From Batillaria attramentaria (taxonomy: Eukaryota; Mollusca; Gastropoda; Batillariidae), in NCBI GenBank assembly GCA_018292915.2, contig JACVVK020000005.1, forward strand, positions 5,392,501 through 5,456,500: DNA of 64,000 bases, read 5' to 3'. Below are positions 11,713 to 51,033 of the stretch, one piece after another; within the stretch, counting starts at the first letter, position 1, and every line of letters starts with the position of its first letter. The notes below the pieces were generated by a model, which was not told where the DNA came from, made no database searches, and saw only the letters and a program-made list of their open reading frames with translations. The position numbers and the translations under genes were made by a program.

Positions 11713-13654
11713 GGACTAGAGAGACCAAACACACTGCCCGAAGGATGCGGCTACTGCAGATGACGCTCAGGACGCCGGCATGCAAAACGTTGTGTGTGGG
11801 AGACTGGAACACAGTTGACGGAAAACATTCTGGACAATTAGGCTCTCAAGGGTCGAGGGTGTGCGTGTGTTTTTACTGTGCATTCTTACTGATCCTCAAA
11901 CAGCATGATGGCGTCTGCAGGTTCGCTAAACTTGTGCAGATTGTCAACAGCAGTGGGCGAAGATGTTGGGGAGAGAGAGAGAGAGAGAGGGGGGGGGGGG
12001 GGAGGGGGATGCGCAATATGTGTCTGTTCTTTTATCGTGCCGGTAGAGATTTTACTGCTAAGTGGCAGGTGAGCAACTAACCAATCAGCTGTCGACATAC
12101 CTCTGAATAACAATTTTGTAATACGCGCCTTCGGAATTCCGAATTTCCACCCATCCGCGAGCGAGATGTCAGGACTACTATTCCCTTTGTCTCTACTAAA
12201 CGTTCAGAGATTTGGCGAGACTTGGGGTCTGGACGCATTCCCACTTGTATACATTTGTGTAAGTCCCATTGGTAGTATACCTTGTCGCGCTGAAGACTGA
12301 GCCAGTCAAAAGGGACATGCATCCGATGTAACGATCAAGAATATGACCCAAAGAAGAAGAAGAAGAAAAAAAACCCTGCCCACTTCCACCATCACCAAAA
12401 CACACACAGACACACGCAACTTTACTTCAAAATCTCGCCTTCCTGTCCACAGTTCAGGAGGGAAAAAGTCACGTTCTCCTCGGACACGAGGACATGTTTC
12501 CTGACACATGCGCTGAATATCGCCCACAGTCTGGCGGGCCCTGTACCTCTGGCAGATGAGCCGCCCGCAAACACAGCGGCCAAACACGGACACAGGCGGG
12601 TTAAAGAAGGGACTGAGAGCCTGGGATCGAACCGCTAACGGGCGGCAAACATACACCGCCCGCCACACCAGCCCCAAAACTGAGGTGTCAACTCGTGGTA
12701 CCGTTAGAAGGGGAGGGGGTGTGGGTGGGGTAGGGGAGGGGAGGGATCCCCTACACGGGCTGAGAGGGTGGGTGTGTGGGGGGGGGGGGGGAGGAGGGGG
12801 GGAGCACACGTTCTGTCGCCCCCTTTCATACACTCCAAGTGACTGCAGATTAAACAAACTCGCTACAGGGTGATTGTAACGGCTGTTTGATCAATGATAA
12901 AATGGTCACACGAAATATGGGTCAAACATGACAGACTATTCGTGAAAGACAGCACGTCGAGAAAACTCTGCAGACGTAACGGTATCCTGCAGATCTAGCA
13001 CGCGTAGTTTGTTTCCAATGGTCGCAGAAAAAAAAGGACAAATGCCTGTGCGTCTGACTGGTTTCGCGTCTCCTGCACTGCTACTCTGCATTTGAGACAC
13101 TTGGCCAAACACATTCACACCATCTTGATTTAACCACCTTGACTGAAATAAAGAGCAAGCGTTGTGTACGTTTTAGCCTGAACGGGGAATTAACACTTTC
13201 CTACATTAACAAACTACGTGTGAGCAATCGCGGCAAAATTAACTTTTCTACAACTAAATGAACAGAAAGCTTTTTCTTGAGACAGGGACAAATTCACTCT
13301 TGCGAACCGCTAATTTAGTAATTCTACTGAAAGGAGCAAACATGTCTACACTACCTCTCAAAAGAAAAAAAGAAAAAAAAGAGAGAAAACCAGAAAGAAA
13401 GAAAAAATCCCTTCAGAAGGGATCCACAATGGGACATGGAATAATCCTTCCAAGCTGACTTAACGAGAAAGAGATCGCTGCTCGAGAACTTCAAGGAGCC
13501 AAGAATTCAACAACAAACATTTCAAGAATGTGAAAAATGCAGCTCTAATCCGAAGAAACAAAGGATGGAGTGACGCAGTCAACAAGGTGAGCTCATACTT
13601 TGACTAAAAAAAACCCCCAAACAAACCCAAATTTTAAAAAAAGACAGGGTGGCA
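11713..13654. other. Unassigned sequence
   Basis: GA/G-runs near 11970-12010 and 12775-12800. A sequence with a box-B-like GGGATCGAACCGC at 12624-12636 hints at an old SINE but is not sufficient to call. Confidence 0.45.
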
Positions 13655-14003
13655 TGAGTTTAAACGGGCTAATTCCATCTTTGCTATGCCAGCTTATGTT
13701 TTTGGAACTGTTTCGCTCGTATGTGCGCCTGTACGCTCGAAACACTCTTGTCTTGATGATTAGTACAGCTCTTAATGCGATACGACGTCGGTTACACTTT
13801 AAGCGAGCGGTCGGACACTCAAATTTTACGATTGTTTTTACGAATACTCGGTCGCCGCGTCATCGTGTACGCTTCTGTTGGTTCAGTGCCAGCATCATAG
13901 ACGCTGTCACTGTCCATATGTCTAAGGGGTGTGATGAAAGACACCACGAAAACAGCTCAGAACGATCTGTGAGCATTAAAAAAAATGGTAGCACCCGTAT
14001 CTT
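13655..14003 (+). mobile_element. MITE family A, copy 1 (plus orientation)
   Basis: It starts AACGGGCTAATTCCATC. It contains CAGCTTATGTTTTTGGAACT, GTACGCTCGAAACACTCTTG, GACGCTGTCACTGTCC and CAGAACGATCTGTGAGC and ends near GGTAGCACCCG. An open frame of 136 codons here is a chance product of the repeat, since the reversed copies do not preserve it throughout. Confidence 0.65.
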
Positions 14004-14452
14004 TAGCTGATGATAAAAATTAAAGATTTCGATATGAGTCTCTTGACGCTAAAACCACCTTCCTACGCAATGTAGGTTAGGAGGTTGGTGAAAACATTAG
14101 GTACGCTACAGAGAAGAAGAAGAAAAAAACACGGCCTTTCATCTTCCGTAACGTAAGCCAAGGTATAACGGCTAATGTGCTGCGCAGATACGATGGACAC
14201 CGCGAGATTTAGAAAAATCAATATCCTGTTCGTGAAAGACCAGAAGGAAGAGCCGTCCATGACACACGTGGGTGAAACCGACACGGGAGATGTGAAACGG
14301 TCTTGCGTACATCAACAAGCATAGATGTCTTACGCTTTAAAAAAAAACAAACAAAAAAAAACAAGATGGCCACTGACCAGCCCAATATGTTGTTTCCATT
14401 TAATCACCTGCTGTCGTCACGGTCGTACTTTTGTAATGCCATGTATACGGGA

Positions 14453-14453
<1 letters not shown>

Positions 14454-14538
<85 letters not shown>
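14454..14538. repeat. Compound (CA)n-(CT)n microsatellite
   Basis: CA to 14503, then CT. Confidence 0.97.
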
Positions 14539-14541
<3 letters not shown>

Positions 14542-14818
14542 GGAAACAACTGACCGGGCTTGTCAGACCAATCTTGGTTTTGGAGGAGAGACGTCAAGTT
14601 GTTTTCTTTGAAATCTATGACGTTTTCCTCATTGGGATGACGCATAATACATTTGACGTAATAACTTTGACTCGGATACAATTCTTGCAATGAAAGCAGC
14701 CCCATGAAAATTGAAGTGTTGCTGCTGCGCAGTGTAAAGATCGAATTTATACCGGCTCAATGTGTTTAACAGACAAGTCTGCGCGGCGAACGTTTTTTCA
14801 CTATGTGTTATGTCTGCT

Positions 14819-14858
14819 GCGCGCGCGCGCACACAGACACACACAGACATACGCGCGC

Positions 14859-14899
<41 letters not shown>
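14819..14899. repeat. (GC)n / (CACG)n tract
   Basis: GCGCGC blocks and about ten ACGC units; alternating purine-pyrimidine throughout. Confidence 0.95.
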
Positions 14900-15337
14900 G
14901 ACTTGCGCGAGCCGCGTTTGTGCATGTGCTCCATTGAGACCTATGTGGTGTTCTCTCACTCTACTATGCTATTGAGTGAGAGTCAGTGGGAAAAACAAAG
15001 CTCACTACATCAATGAAACTCCCGCTTTCCCCGTCTACAAATAGAGAACTTCCGAAAAGTGACGACACACCCCCACGTCAATCAAACATGACGTCGGCAA
15101 ACTGACGCTGATACAGTTTTGCGTCAGTGCGCGTGTGCCTTTTCTGCGATGTTTGTGAGGCGTGTGGCTTGTGTAAAGGAAATGTGCTTCGAGTACAAAT
15201 TTTCGAGTCAACTGACGACAACGGCTGCAGTGAATTTTTCTAATTTTTTTTGTATATTTTTTATGGCACCCCAGGCTCATTATCTATGTATAGTAGGAGC
15301 GATTTTGAGATCTAAAGTGTGTTCACCAGCACTTTCA

Positions 15338-15925
15338 TCAGGTACGGTTTACGCCAAAAGTATAAAAGCGACAACCTCCAAAATTCACTCAGTTGAGAGT
15401 CCGTATTCATGCTATCTATGTCCCAAAAATGGAGTGGTTTAGGTAAATATTACGCCTTTAAACGCCAGAAAGCCACTTTTTTTGAAAAGGGCGATAACTC
15501 GCAAATCATGTGTGCAATCGTACCTGGATCGGGCCTTCTATTCAACAATCTTGATTCATTTAGAAACCCCAAATTTGAAATCGATCGGTTTAGTATTTTC
15601 GGAGAAATAGGCATCTGAACTGGGTTCACATGCAATGTCAACTCAGGCTCGGTTTACATGAAAACTATAAGAGCGACCATTTTCTAGTAGTGAGTCAATT
15701 CAGAGTCCGTATTCAAGCTATCTACTGCCAAACAATTGAGTGATTTAAATAAATATTACGCCTGTACACGAAAGACAACCAACTTGTCTCAAAAGGGCGA
15801 TAACTCCCAAATCACTTAAGCAATCATCACACGCTTGAATCGTCTAATGTAACATTTTGATAAATTTGGATACCCCAAATTTGAAGCCATTCGGTTAAGT
15901 ATCTTCGAAGAAACGGGCCCGGACA
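15338..15925 (+). repeat. Tandem duplication of about 300 bp
   Basis: Copy 1 (about 15338-15640) and copy 2 (about 15646-15925) share CGGTTTAC, GAGTCCGTATTCA, AAATATTACGCCT, AAAAGGGCGATAACTC, ACCCCAAATTTGAA and CGGTTTAGTAT-type blocks in order. A CA-rich tract follows. Confidence 0.8.
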
Positions 15926-16166
15926 CAATTCACACACGCACACACGCACACACGCACACACACACGCACACACATCCGCACAGACGGCACTCACTGAGGA
16001 GGAGAACTGCGTTCGGAACACCATACGCGTCAGCATCGATGACGCAAGTTTTCTTACGTCATTGTCAGAGTTACACTTGCATAATCGTCTCTGCGGGAGA
16101 TCGGCAGTGACGTGCGTTTGTACCACAGATGCTTGCCTATGAACGTGGAAATTTTAGCCCGTCCTA

Positions 16167-16200
16167 TTATGTTGTTTCCATTACTATGGAAACAACATAA
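16167..16200. repeat. Perfect 15-bp-arm hairpin
   Basis: TTATGTTGTTTCCAT, a 4-nt loop, then its inverse. TATGTTGTTTCCATTTAATC also occurs at 14386, so the arm belongs to a dispersed repeat. Confidence 0.8.
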
Positions 16201-17267
16201 AAACACGCATCAAACTGGATCGTTTTTCCATCTCTCTGTATAGCTGGAAAATTAATTTCTCTCTTTCTCTGTCTCTCTCTCATGTTAAAGGTTAAACGCA
16301 GTGTCGGATGTTTTATATGGTTTCCACTTCCATTCAATGATCCACATTGCCTCCCTCCCCCCCCCCCCCAAACTGTGTCCCTTTTTGCAAAAAAAAAAAA
16401 AAAAAAAAAGCCTTGGGCTTACGCAATAACAATTCTGAATGCAGTCTCTTGTTCGCAACAGCTGATTCGGTGAAAACTGGCCATTCATTCACTGATGTCA
16501 AATCACTTCCGTTGTAAGATGAAGATCGTTCGTTCATTATCTCCCTCTCTTTTTTTCTCTTTTTTTTTTTTTTTTCGTTGTAATTTACTGAAAGTCACAG
16601 TTTTGTCTCTCAGGAGTTCTGTTCTGAGGATAACATCCTCTGCCCCCCCCCCCCCCTCCGACAACCCTCATACCGTCAGTATCGAACAAGCACAACACTC
16701 GTGAAAAAGGAACCAACCAGTCTGCCGAACACTCGATCAACGAACTAAGAAGCATACATAAGAATGAACAGAGGGGTGCGGCTGGGTCGCGAGATGGACG
16801 AAAACCTAATAAAGTAACCCCCTCCACTCCTTCCCCATACACCCCCCCCCCCCTTCCTACATCCACAACGAACAGCTTACAATGTATACCTACTCTGCAC
16901 TCCCAGACACTTGTCCCTCACTCAAAACCAACACACCCAAACGATTCTAAAAAAGACGCCAGAATCATACCAACAAACAAAACGCAAAACAGTGAAATGA
17001 AAGTCCGCCCAAATACTTTTTCTACCAGAATTCCTTTCACATTACACAGACTTTTTTGGCCGGGGTCGCTACTAGTCTTCCCCCCCACAGATTCCTCATT
17101 GACAGTTTGGACAATGGACGGCAATAAATTGAGGGCACAGTTACAAAGATCTTCCTGTTGATTTAGCAGAAATAGGATAGTTGGGCATATATATATACGT
17201 CTGTGTGCTGGCCAGTCAGGGGCGTCCCTTATGTATACAGCTGGGGTCTCGAACGGGGCAGGACTGT
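16201..17267. other. Unassigned sequence with C, A and T runs
   Basis: C-runs at 16360, 16645 and 16843, A-run at 16388, T-run at 16560. No supported gene. Confidence 0.5.
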
Positions 17268-17404
17268 GATCACAATGTTAACATTATAGCTGTGTGTGTA
17301 GGTATGGTATACTGAGGAGAAAGTCGTGTACGCACACACAGAAAAAAACAGAATGAGACACAAAGAAGCACACAGAGTAACACAGACACGCACACACCGT
17401 CAAA

Positions 17405-17469
<65 letters not shown>

Positions 17470-17572
17470 CCTCACACACTATGCCTGTGTGTATAGGTAT
17501 AGTAAACTGACAAGAAAGTCACACGTACACATACAGACACACACACCTACAGACAGACACAGAGACACACAC

Positions 17573-17617
<45 letters not shown>

Positions 17618-17693
17618 CCGGCCAGCAATCAGGCCTGATCGCAACAGTAACACTATACCTGTATGTACAGGTATGGGTAACTAAGGAGAAAGG

Positions 17694-17765
<72 letters not shown>

Positions 17766-17772
17766 CGCGCGC
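17268..17772 (+). repeat. Three tandem units of about 175-195 bp, each ending in a CA or GA microsatellite
   Basis: AGGTATGGTATACTGAGGAG (17301), AGGTATAGTAAACTGACAAG (17496) and AGGTATGGGTAACTAAGGAG (17670) begin equivalent segments, each followed by AAAGTC/AAAGGC then ACACAC runs. CA tracts lie at 17406-17468 and 17700-17760, with GA at 17573-17616. Confidence 0.8.
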
Positions 17773-18097
17773 ACGGAAACCAGAAACGCCATCAATCATC
17801 CAACACAGAGCAGACTTCGAGCGCTGGCCATTCACTTGAATAAATATGAGACGTACAGCATGCCGAGACTTGCTGCGTTCCCTAACATTGTATCACTCCC
17901 CCATGCGTTCTAGGCTCCGTCAACGCTAATGTCCCTTCCCACTCGAGAGGGTTAATCAACATGGCGGATATTTTTCGGGTGCTACAGGTACGACGATTCC
18001 ACAGTTTTGACGACGACTGCTATCAAGTACGGCTGCATGTTTGAAACATGGGCTAGTACACGTGTTTATATTGTAGTAAGTCGTTTATTTGTGGCTG

Positions 18098-18211
18098 ATG
18101 TATATGTATGTATGTATACATGTATGTATGTATGTATGTATGTATGTATGTATGTATGTATACATGTATGTATGTATACATGTATGTATGTATACATGTA
18201 TGTATGTATGC
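18098..18211. repeat. (TATG)n microsatellite
   Basis: TGTA/TATG units with TACATG interruptions. Confidence 0.95.
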
Positions 18212-18354
18212 CTGTGTCTTGTAAAACTTGTGTGCGAGCGATCATGAAGTATGTTGGCCAGTGTGGTGAGCTTGATTTATATGTTAATTTCTCGTTTCAT
18301 GTACCCTAAACGGGGTTTTGAAATAAACTTTGACTTGACTTGACTTGACTTGAA
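18212..18354 (+). mobile_element. Retroposon 3' tail ending in (TTGAC)n
   Basis: TTTTGAAATAAACTTTGACT followed by three more TGACT units is a typical LINE/SINE 3' end with a short-repeat tail. The upstream body is not recognisable. Confidence 0.45.
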
Positions 18355-18665
18355 ATAAGACCCATTTCTTCCACAAAGAAAAACCGAACTCAAGTGTATA
18401 GTGTTTCCATTTTCAGAATTAATCAGCATCGGATATACTCCTTCACGGTTAGTCTGCGTGAAAGGAAAGGGCTGTTTATCGACCAGAAAGCGACTTCTGC
18501 TATCACGTGACTACAACCGAGAGACGTGTATAAACATGCTCGTATTTCAAACATGACTAAAACTGGCTTTACCTGAGAGAAATCATCGCCAAACCTTGTG
18601 AATGGCATTAGCACCCGACACACACCCACCATTTTGACTACCCTCCGCGCGTACACAAGGACTCA

Positions 18666-19477
18666 TCAACTCTGCTACAGTCGACTACAGAAGAAAGCTA
18701 GTGTTTAGGTGACAGGCAATTCCTGCATGAGTATCAAGCACACCTCGCTTTGTTTGCCGTTCCCCGTAAACTCTCTTCACCACAGAGAAAGCCATAAAAA
18801 CAGCTTCAAAAGCATGGCCAATTTGCCGTGCACTTTTCAGGAGAAGATTAGATGCCACAAAAACCCTAATCCGCCGGCAAGGTCGATTTCACGCGCACAA
18901 CAGAAACAGGCGTTTGCCATCAAGAGAAAGTCGCCGTGTTGTGAAATGACGATCAACCTTTGCACACAAAGACGCACTCTAGTCTCAAGAGTCGCTGGCG
19001 TACTGAAGACCAGCTTCTGTTCTATTCTGTTACCATTACTACTCACAAGGTTTTATATTCGAGAGACTTCTGTTCTGGAACAGTTGCGCCTGTCGCTGTA
19101 CTTAGTGCGCTCGAAACAGTCTATCTTCAGGCTGGGCAATTTCTGAGGGGAAAAAAGACTGAAACCTAGGCTGGGGTGCAGAGGCAGAGCCCTGCTGATG
19201 GAACACTGGGGCAATGTCCCACTTAAAAGAACACATTTTAGCATTTATAAAGGCATTTCGTAGCCTCTGCTGGCACCCACACGTAAAATACTGCCTTGAT
19301 ACTGACATGCTAGTCTTCCAGAATAAAGTTAGACTGTCCCATAAATTATACATGGCATTATGTAGTGTGTGCAGCCTTTTTTTCCCTCCTTCCTTTTCTT
19401 TGGCTGACTCTTGGCTGAAAGGATAGGAAATTTGGCTGAAAACTGCCAACTGACAGAAAATTCCCCAGCCTGTATCT
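18666..19477. other. Unassigned sequence
   Basis: It shares short words with MITE family A near 19090-19130 but has no clear boundaries. Confidence 0.4.
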
Positions 19478-19828
19478 TAGAGATTAGTAGAGCTCCAAAT
19501 GCAACACACTGACGTTTGATGGCCGTGGAAAACGAGGAAAACTCAGAGCACACTGTCACCGGCTAAGTACAGAGTTTTGGCTTTAATCAGCTGGGCGCAA
19601 GCCTGTCTGTGCGTGTACTTATGCCTGTGACTGTACTTGTGCGCTCGAAACAGTCTATCCTAGAGATTAGTAGAGCTCCGAATGCAACACGCTGACGTTT
19701 GATGGCCGTGCAAAACGAGGAAAACTCGGCTACAAGGTCGAGTGCAGTAACCACACTAATCACCGGCTAAGTACAGAGTTTTGGCTTTAATCAGCTGGGC
19801 GCAAGCCTGTCTGTGCGTGTATTTGTGC
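19478..19828 (+). repeat. Tandem duplication of about 180 bp
   Basis: AGAGATTAGTAGAGCTCC through CAGCTGGGCGCAAGCCTGTC is present twice (about 19478-19622 and 19659-19828). Copy 2 has a short insertion (CTACAAGGTCGAGTGCAG). Words are shared with MITE family A (CGCTCGAAACAGTCTATC). Confidence 0.85.
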
Positions 19829-19837
19829 ATGGTCTTA

Positions 19838-20261
19838 AGGCGATGTCACACTCAGACTGAAAACATGTTTTCCTAAAACATGTTTTATAAAACATGTTTT
19901 GAAAGGCAAAACGCCCTAAACATGCTTTCCGAAACAATACATGACACACGTGAAAACAAGCAAGCGCGCGTCTACGGCGAGAGAGAGAGAGAGAGAGGGG
20001 GGGGGGGGGTCCCGCTACGGACATGTTGACTGAGCGGATACGGGAAGGTGTCACTTGACACTCCGCACGGCGGCTTTCATTGGTTGAAACACAAAACATG
20101 TTTTCGGATTTTAGGGCAGGCTCTAAAACTGAAAACACGATCAAAACACGTTTTGAAAACATGGTTGTGAAGTAAGTCACACGACAAAACACGTTGTTTC
20201 GCAGCGAAACATCTGAAAACAATGTTTTCAAGTGTTTTTGCCCTCTCGTGTGACATGGCCA
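19838..20261. mobile_element. PIF/Harbinger-like MITE with AAAACATGTTTT palindromes
   Basis: AGGCGATGTCACAC at the left end is matched inversely by GTGTGACATGGCCA at the right, and both sides have TTA (19835-19837, 20262-20264). Internally there are repeated AAAACATGTTTT palindromes on the left and AAAACATG/AAAACACG variants on the right. The TIR core (GGC..TGTCACA) resembles that of the 34.4-kb element. Length is 424 bp. Confidence 0.7.
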
Positions 20262-20280
20262 TTAGTGGTGACACTACTAC

Positions 20281-20451
20281 GGGAGCCGAGGTGGCCGAAC
20301 GGTAGAGCGGCGTTGGACTTCTAATGCTCGCGTTGTGAGTTCGTATCCCAGCTGGGGCCAAATATTTGTGCTGGCTTTTTCATCGTTGCCCCGTCTTTGA
20401 TATCACCCGTATGTGGTGGCAAAGGACGTTAAAGCCCCAAACACCCACCCA
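20281..20451 (+). mobile_element. SINE family S1, full length
   Basis: GGGAGCCGAGGTGGCCGAAC starts the tRNA-Leu/Ser-like head. Box B is GAGTTCGTATCCC and the tail is CCCAAACACCCACCC. Confidence 0.9.
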
Positions 20452-20457
20452 ACCTTA

Positions 20458-20530
20458 ACACTGCTGAAACAGCTCAGAACGATCTGTGAGCCTGACAATA
20501 TCAATAAGGCCTTTAAAAAAAAAGTTACTG
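20458..20530 (+). repeat. MITE family A terminal fragment
   Basis: AACAGCTCAGAACGATCTGT followed by GAGC is shared with 13955 and, reversed, with 33450. Confidence 0.5.
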
Positions 20531-20563
20531 AAGATTTTGGATCTTCAGGTGTGGATAATCAAG

Positions 20564-20727
20564 GTTGGTTGGTTGGCTGTTTATGGGTGTAACGTCACTT
20601 TTCAAAGATGATATAAACAGCGGGGCAACGAGGAAACTGCCAGCACAAAGTCTGGCACCCAGACGGGATTCGAACTTACGACCAGAGAACTGAAAATTTA
20701 ACGGTTTACCAGCTCAGCTATCCCGCT
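20564..20727 (-). mobile_element. Diverged S1-related SINE
   Basis: GGGTGTAACGTCACTTTTCA, then GGGGCAACGAGGAAACTGCC, box B GGGATTCGAACTTACG and a reversed box A region. Same architecture as S1 but older or a subfamily. Confidence 0.7.
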
Positions 20728-20773
20728 GTAATAAGCCACATGTACTCCCCGGTTCGGTTGGCTCCGCTCTTGA

Positions 20774-20902
20774 CAGCCTCAAGCTGCTTAGACCCCGGGC
20801 ACTTCCAGCCTCAAGCTGCTTAGACCCGGGGCACTTGCGGCTTCAAGCTGCATTGGCCCGGGGCACTTTCAGCCTCAAACTGCTTAGACCCGGGGCACTT
20901 CA
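20774..20902 (+). repeat. Four tandem copies of a 32-33-bp unit
   Basis: AGCCTCAAGCTGCTTAGACC followed by CGGGGCACTT, starting at 20774, 20807, 20839 and 20871. Confidence 0.9.
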
Positions 20903-21379
20903 CGCTGAGGAATACAATGCCGCGTGTTATACCGGGTCCTCTAACCAAGGGGAAAGTCAAAAACCTATGGCGTATTTTGACTATTTCCCAATAATCATGT
21001 CTTCTGTCCGAATAATGTTATCCTGCGGCAGATGAGCAGAAACTTTAAAAAAAAAAAAAATCCATACTGACAGTTCACGCTTTCGATGCTCACAAACGCA
21101 TTTTGCCACAGTGATTAGTGATACGCCAAAGTTGACAAACAACATACAGTTGGCGCGGTCGGGTGCCGTTTTTCAAGTACAGAGGCCCAGTCAGACGAAA
21201 CGGATCACACACGGGCGGGAAAGTTACGCGCTGTGAGAGGTGAAAGGCAGAGACGTTGCCTCCACAGTGAAACTCCTCAGGTGGAACTGAGAACCTACAA
21301 TTACAGTATAGCGTACACCAGCGCTCTTTAAAGGCCCAGTTTCCAAGACTTTTAGGCTCACGGGCCGTTCTTGAACTTC

Positions 21380-21860
21380 TTAGATAGTGTCTGACACTTC
21401 GACGCCTGCACAGTGACAGCATCACAAAGACTAGAGCCCGGGGCAACAGAATGCCTCACGCCGCGACGCGAATATCAAGGACTGAAGAAGTCAGCCATGA
21501 GGTTTGCGGCGCGGTCGACGGCTGAGCAGCAGAATCTGAATTTCCGCCGGTTCGCAAAGCCTGTAGACGGGACTGTCTCGCATTCTGAGCTCTACTAATT
21601 ATCAAGATAGGGCATTTCGAGCGTACAGGTGGGTGGGTGGGTGTTGGGGGTTTAACGTCCTTTTCCACCACATACGGCTGATATCAAAGACGGGGCAACG
21701 ATGAATAAGTCAGCACAAATATTTGGCCTCAGCCGAGATACGAACTCACGACCCGAGCATCAGAAGTCCAGCGCTCTACCATTCGGCCACCCCGGCTCCC
21801 CGAGCTTACAGGTACTCACAAGCAAAACTGTTCCAAACATAAACTGACTTAGAACAAGAA
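21380..21860 (-). mobile_element. MITE family A, copy 2 (minus), interrupted by a SINE
   Basis: It carries the family words GCACAGTGACAGCATC, CATTCTGAGCTCTACTAATT, TTTCGAGCGTACAGG and, beyond the SINE at 21631-21801, AAAACTGTTCCAAACATAAA. A 12-bp direct repeat with one mismatch (GAGCGTACAGGT / GAGCTTACAGGT) flanks the SINE. Confidence 0.65.
21631..21801 (-). mobile_element. SINE family S1 nested in MITE family A
   Basis: Full-length S1 in reverse from GGGTGGGTGGGTGTTGGGGG to CACCCCGGCTCC. It is flanked by an imperfect 12-bp direct repeat. Confidence 0.88.
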
Positions 21861-21884
21861 AGATTCGTGAAGATCGAGATGGCA

Positions 21885-22640
21885 CGTTTAAACGGGCTAT
21901 TACCCTGTTTACAAAGCCACATTATGTTTTGGAGCAGTTTTCGCTTGTGAGTGTGTCTGTATACTCGAAATACCCTATCTTCCATACAACAGAACTACAA
22001 GGCCGACACCCTCTTGAGAGGGAATCTCAGTCTCTCTTTGAATGATAATATAAATCTTTTTGAAACTGTAGAGCACTTTGTAGAAATATCAGGTCCCTTT
22101 GACACCTAAGTTCCGATTACGATTAGCAGTCGCCAACCCGCTGCCACCGTTGAAACCACAGTCCCACTGCATAATTTTTTCTTTGTATAGTACTTATTGG
22201 CCATTCTCTCTATCCCCTTTCTTCCTATCTCTTTCTTTATAGATCTGTCCTACCATAACTTACTGTATTTGACGTCTCTGCCGCATAGTTTTCTGTATTT
22301 ATGAGCACACTTATAAGTTTTTGACTTGTTGTGCTCGGCCTCTTAAAAACTGTGTGATAGTGTATTATATATTTGTTCAAAACGAATAAAACTGTTTAAA
22401 CCAAATACCCTATCTTGATAATTAGCAGAGCTCACGATATGATACAGTGTTGTTTACACTTGGCGCGAGCGGTCGAACGTTCAAATTCTCCGACTGTCTG
22501 TACAACTACAACCCTCTCACTCAGCGTATTAGCCGCGTCAGTCTCGCATTCAGAGCTCTACTAATTATGCAGACAGACTATTTCGAGCGTAAATGCGCAC
22601 TCACAAACTAAACGGTTCAAAACATAAGTTGGCTTATGGA
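21885..22640 (+). mobile_element. MITE family A, copy 2b, split by a LINE insertion
   Basis: The left part, 21885-21981, starts TTTAAACGGGCTATTACC. The right part, 22403-22640, resumes at ATACCCTATCTTGATAATTA. The 421-bp interval is a LINE 3' end. Confidence 0.6.
21982..22402 (+). mobile_element. 5'-truncated LINE (non-LTR retrotransposon) 3' end with 14-bp target duplication
   Basis: AAATACCCTATCTT occurs at 21968-21981 and 22403-22416. The insert opens with about 40 codons of an ORF2 C-terminus (LLRGNLSLSLNDNINLFETV ... ISGPFDT, stop near 22110), then a 3'UTR ending CGAATAAAACTGTTTAAACC. The coding end looks like the I/Nimb-type LINE tail, but the clade is a guess. Confidence 0.72.
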
Positions 22641-23194
22641 CATGGAAAAAGCGCCTTTAAAAAAAATCTTGGCGGCACGAAATGGCTACTTGTGAGTCAT
22701 TTCTATCACAATGCCGAGTTGCTGGAAACCAAAGCTGACCATCGATAATTTATTAGTATAATGAGTATAGTGAACGTTGTACTTATACGGACCCGATAGG
22801 GTGTGAAAGTCAGCGAACGTTTGATGGAAAATACTGGTATTGTATATGAACAGCTCTACAATACGCACGGTTGATCGAATATGTTGGGTATAGCCTGCTG
22901 CGAAGCGATAACGTCGATAGCGTCACACACTTTAGTTTAACAGAGAAAAGGTTGAATGACGCAGCGTCTAGCTTTCTTGTTTTTGTTTTTTGTTTTTTGT
23001 TTTTTTAACTCTTTGGACTGACTGCTGGGGATGACGGGGCGGGAGTTCGTAGACTTGTTGACTATGGTACATTTCTTTCAGAACAGCCCCGATGGCCCAG
23101 TGGATTTGTGACCCTGAACGATGAACCCTTACAGAGGTCTAACTTCAAGATAGTATAGTTAGGCACTGGAAGGCCTCTCTTGTACAGTATCCTA

Positions 23195-23197
<3 letters not shown>

Positions 23198-23230
<33 letters not shown>

Positions 23231-23421
23231 GATGATGAAACGTTTTTTATTCAGGATAGAGCATTTAGGCATTGCTGCCTATCTTACATGCTGTCCTGCT
23301 ATTCTACATTAAAGGGTATTGAGAAAAAAATCAAAACAAACAAACAAACAATAAAAATGTTTAAAAAAAAGAAAAGAAAAGTATAAACTATCTAGGGGAA
23401 ATACAGGAGAGAAAAATACAC

Positions 23422-23467
<46 letters not shown>
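23198..23467. repeat. Two (GA)n tracts
   Basis: GA at 23198-23227 and 23424-23467. The second ends 30 bp from CCDC88 exon 3. Confidence 0.95.
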
Positions 23468-23469
<2 letters not shown>

Positions 23470-23496
23470 CAAGTTATCACTCAGTCAAAAACTTAC

Positions 23497-51033
<27,537 letters not shown>

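Larger units (their letters stand above)
17940..18665. repeat. Possible MITE family C copy, expanded
   Basis: AATCAACATGGCGGATATTT and CGGGTGCTAC at the left correspond inversely to TTAGCACCCGAC and CACCATTTTGACTACCCTCC at the right. A (TATG)n tract and a retroposon tail lie between. Confidence 0.4.

Noticed and set aside
13600..14010. 136-codon open frame
   Set aside because: It coincides with MITE family A. The reversed copies keep only part of it and it has no recognisable domain.
20281..20360. tRNA gene
   Set aside because: Boxes A and B are present, but the cloverleaf is incomplete and it is continuous with the S1 SINE body. The same holds at 1380, 24212 and 29693.
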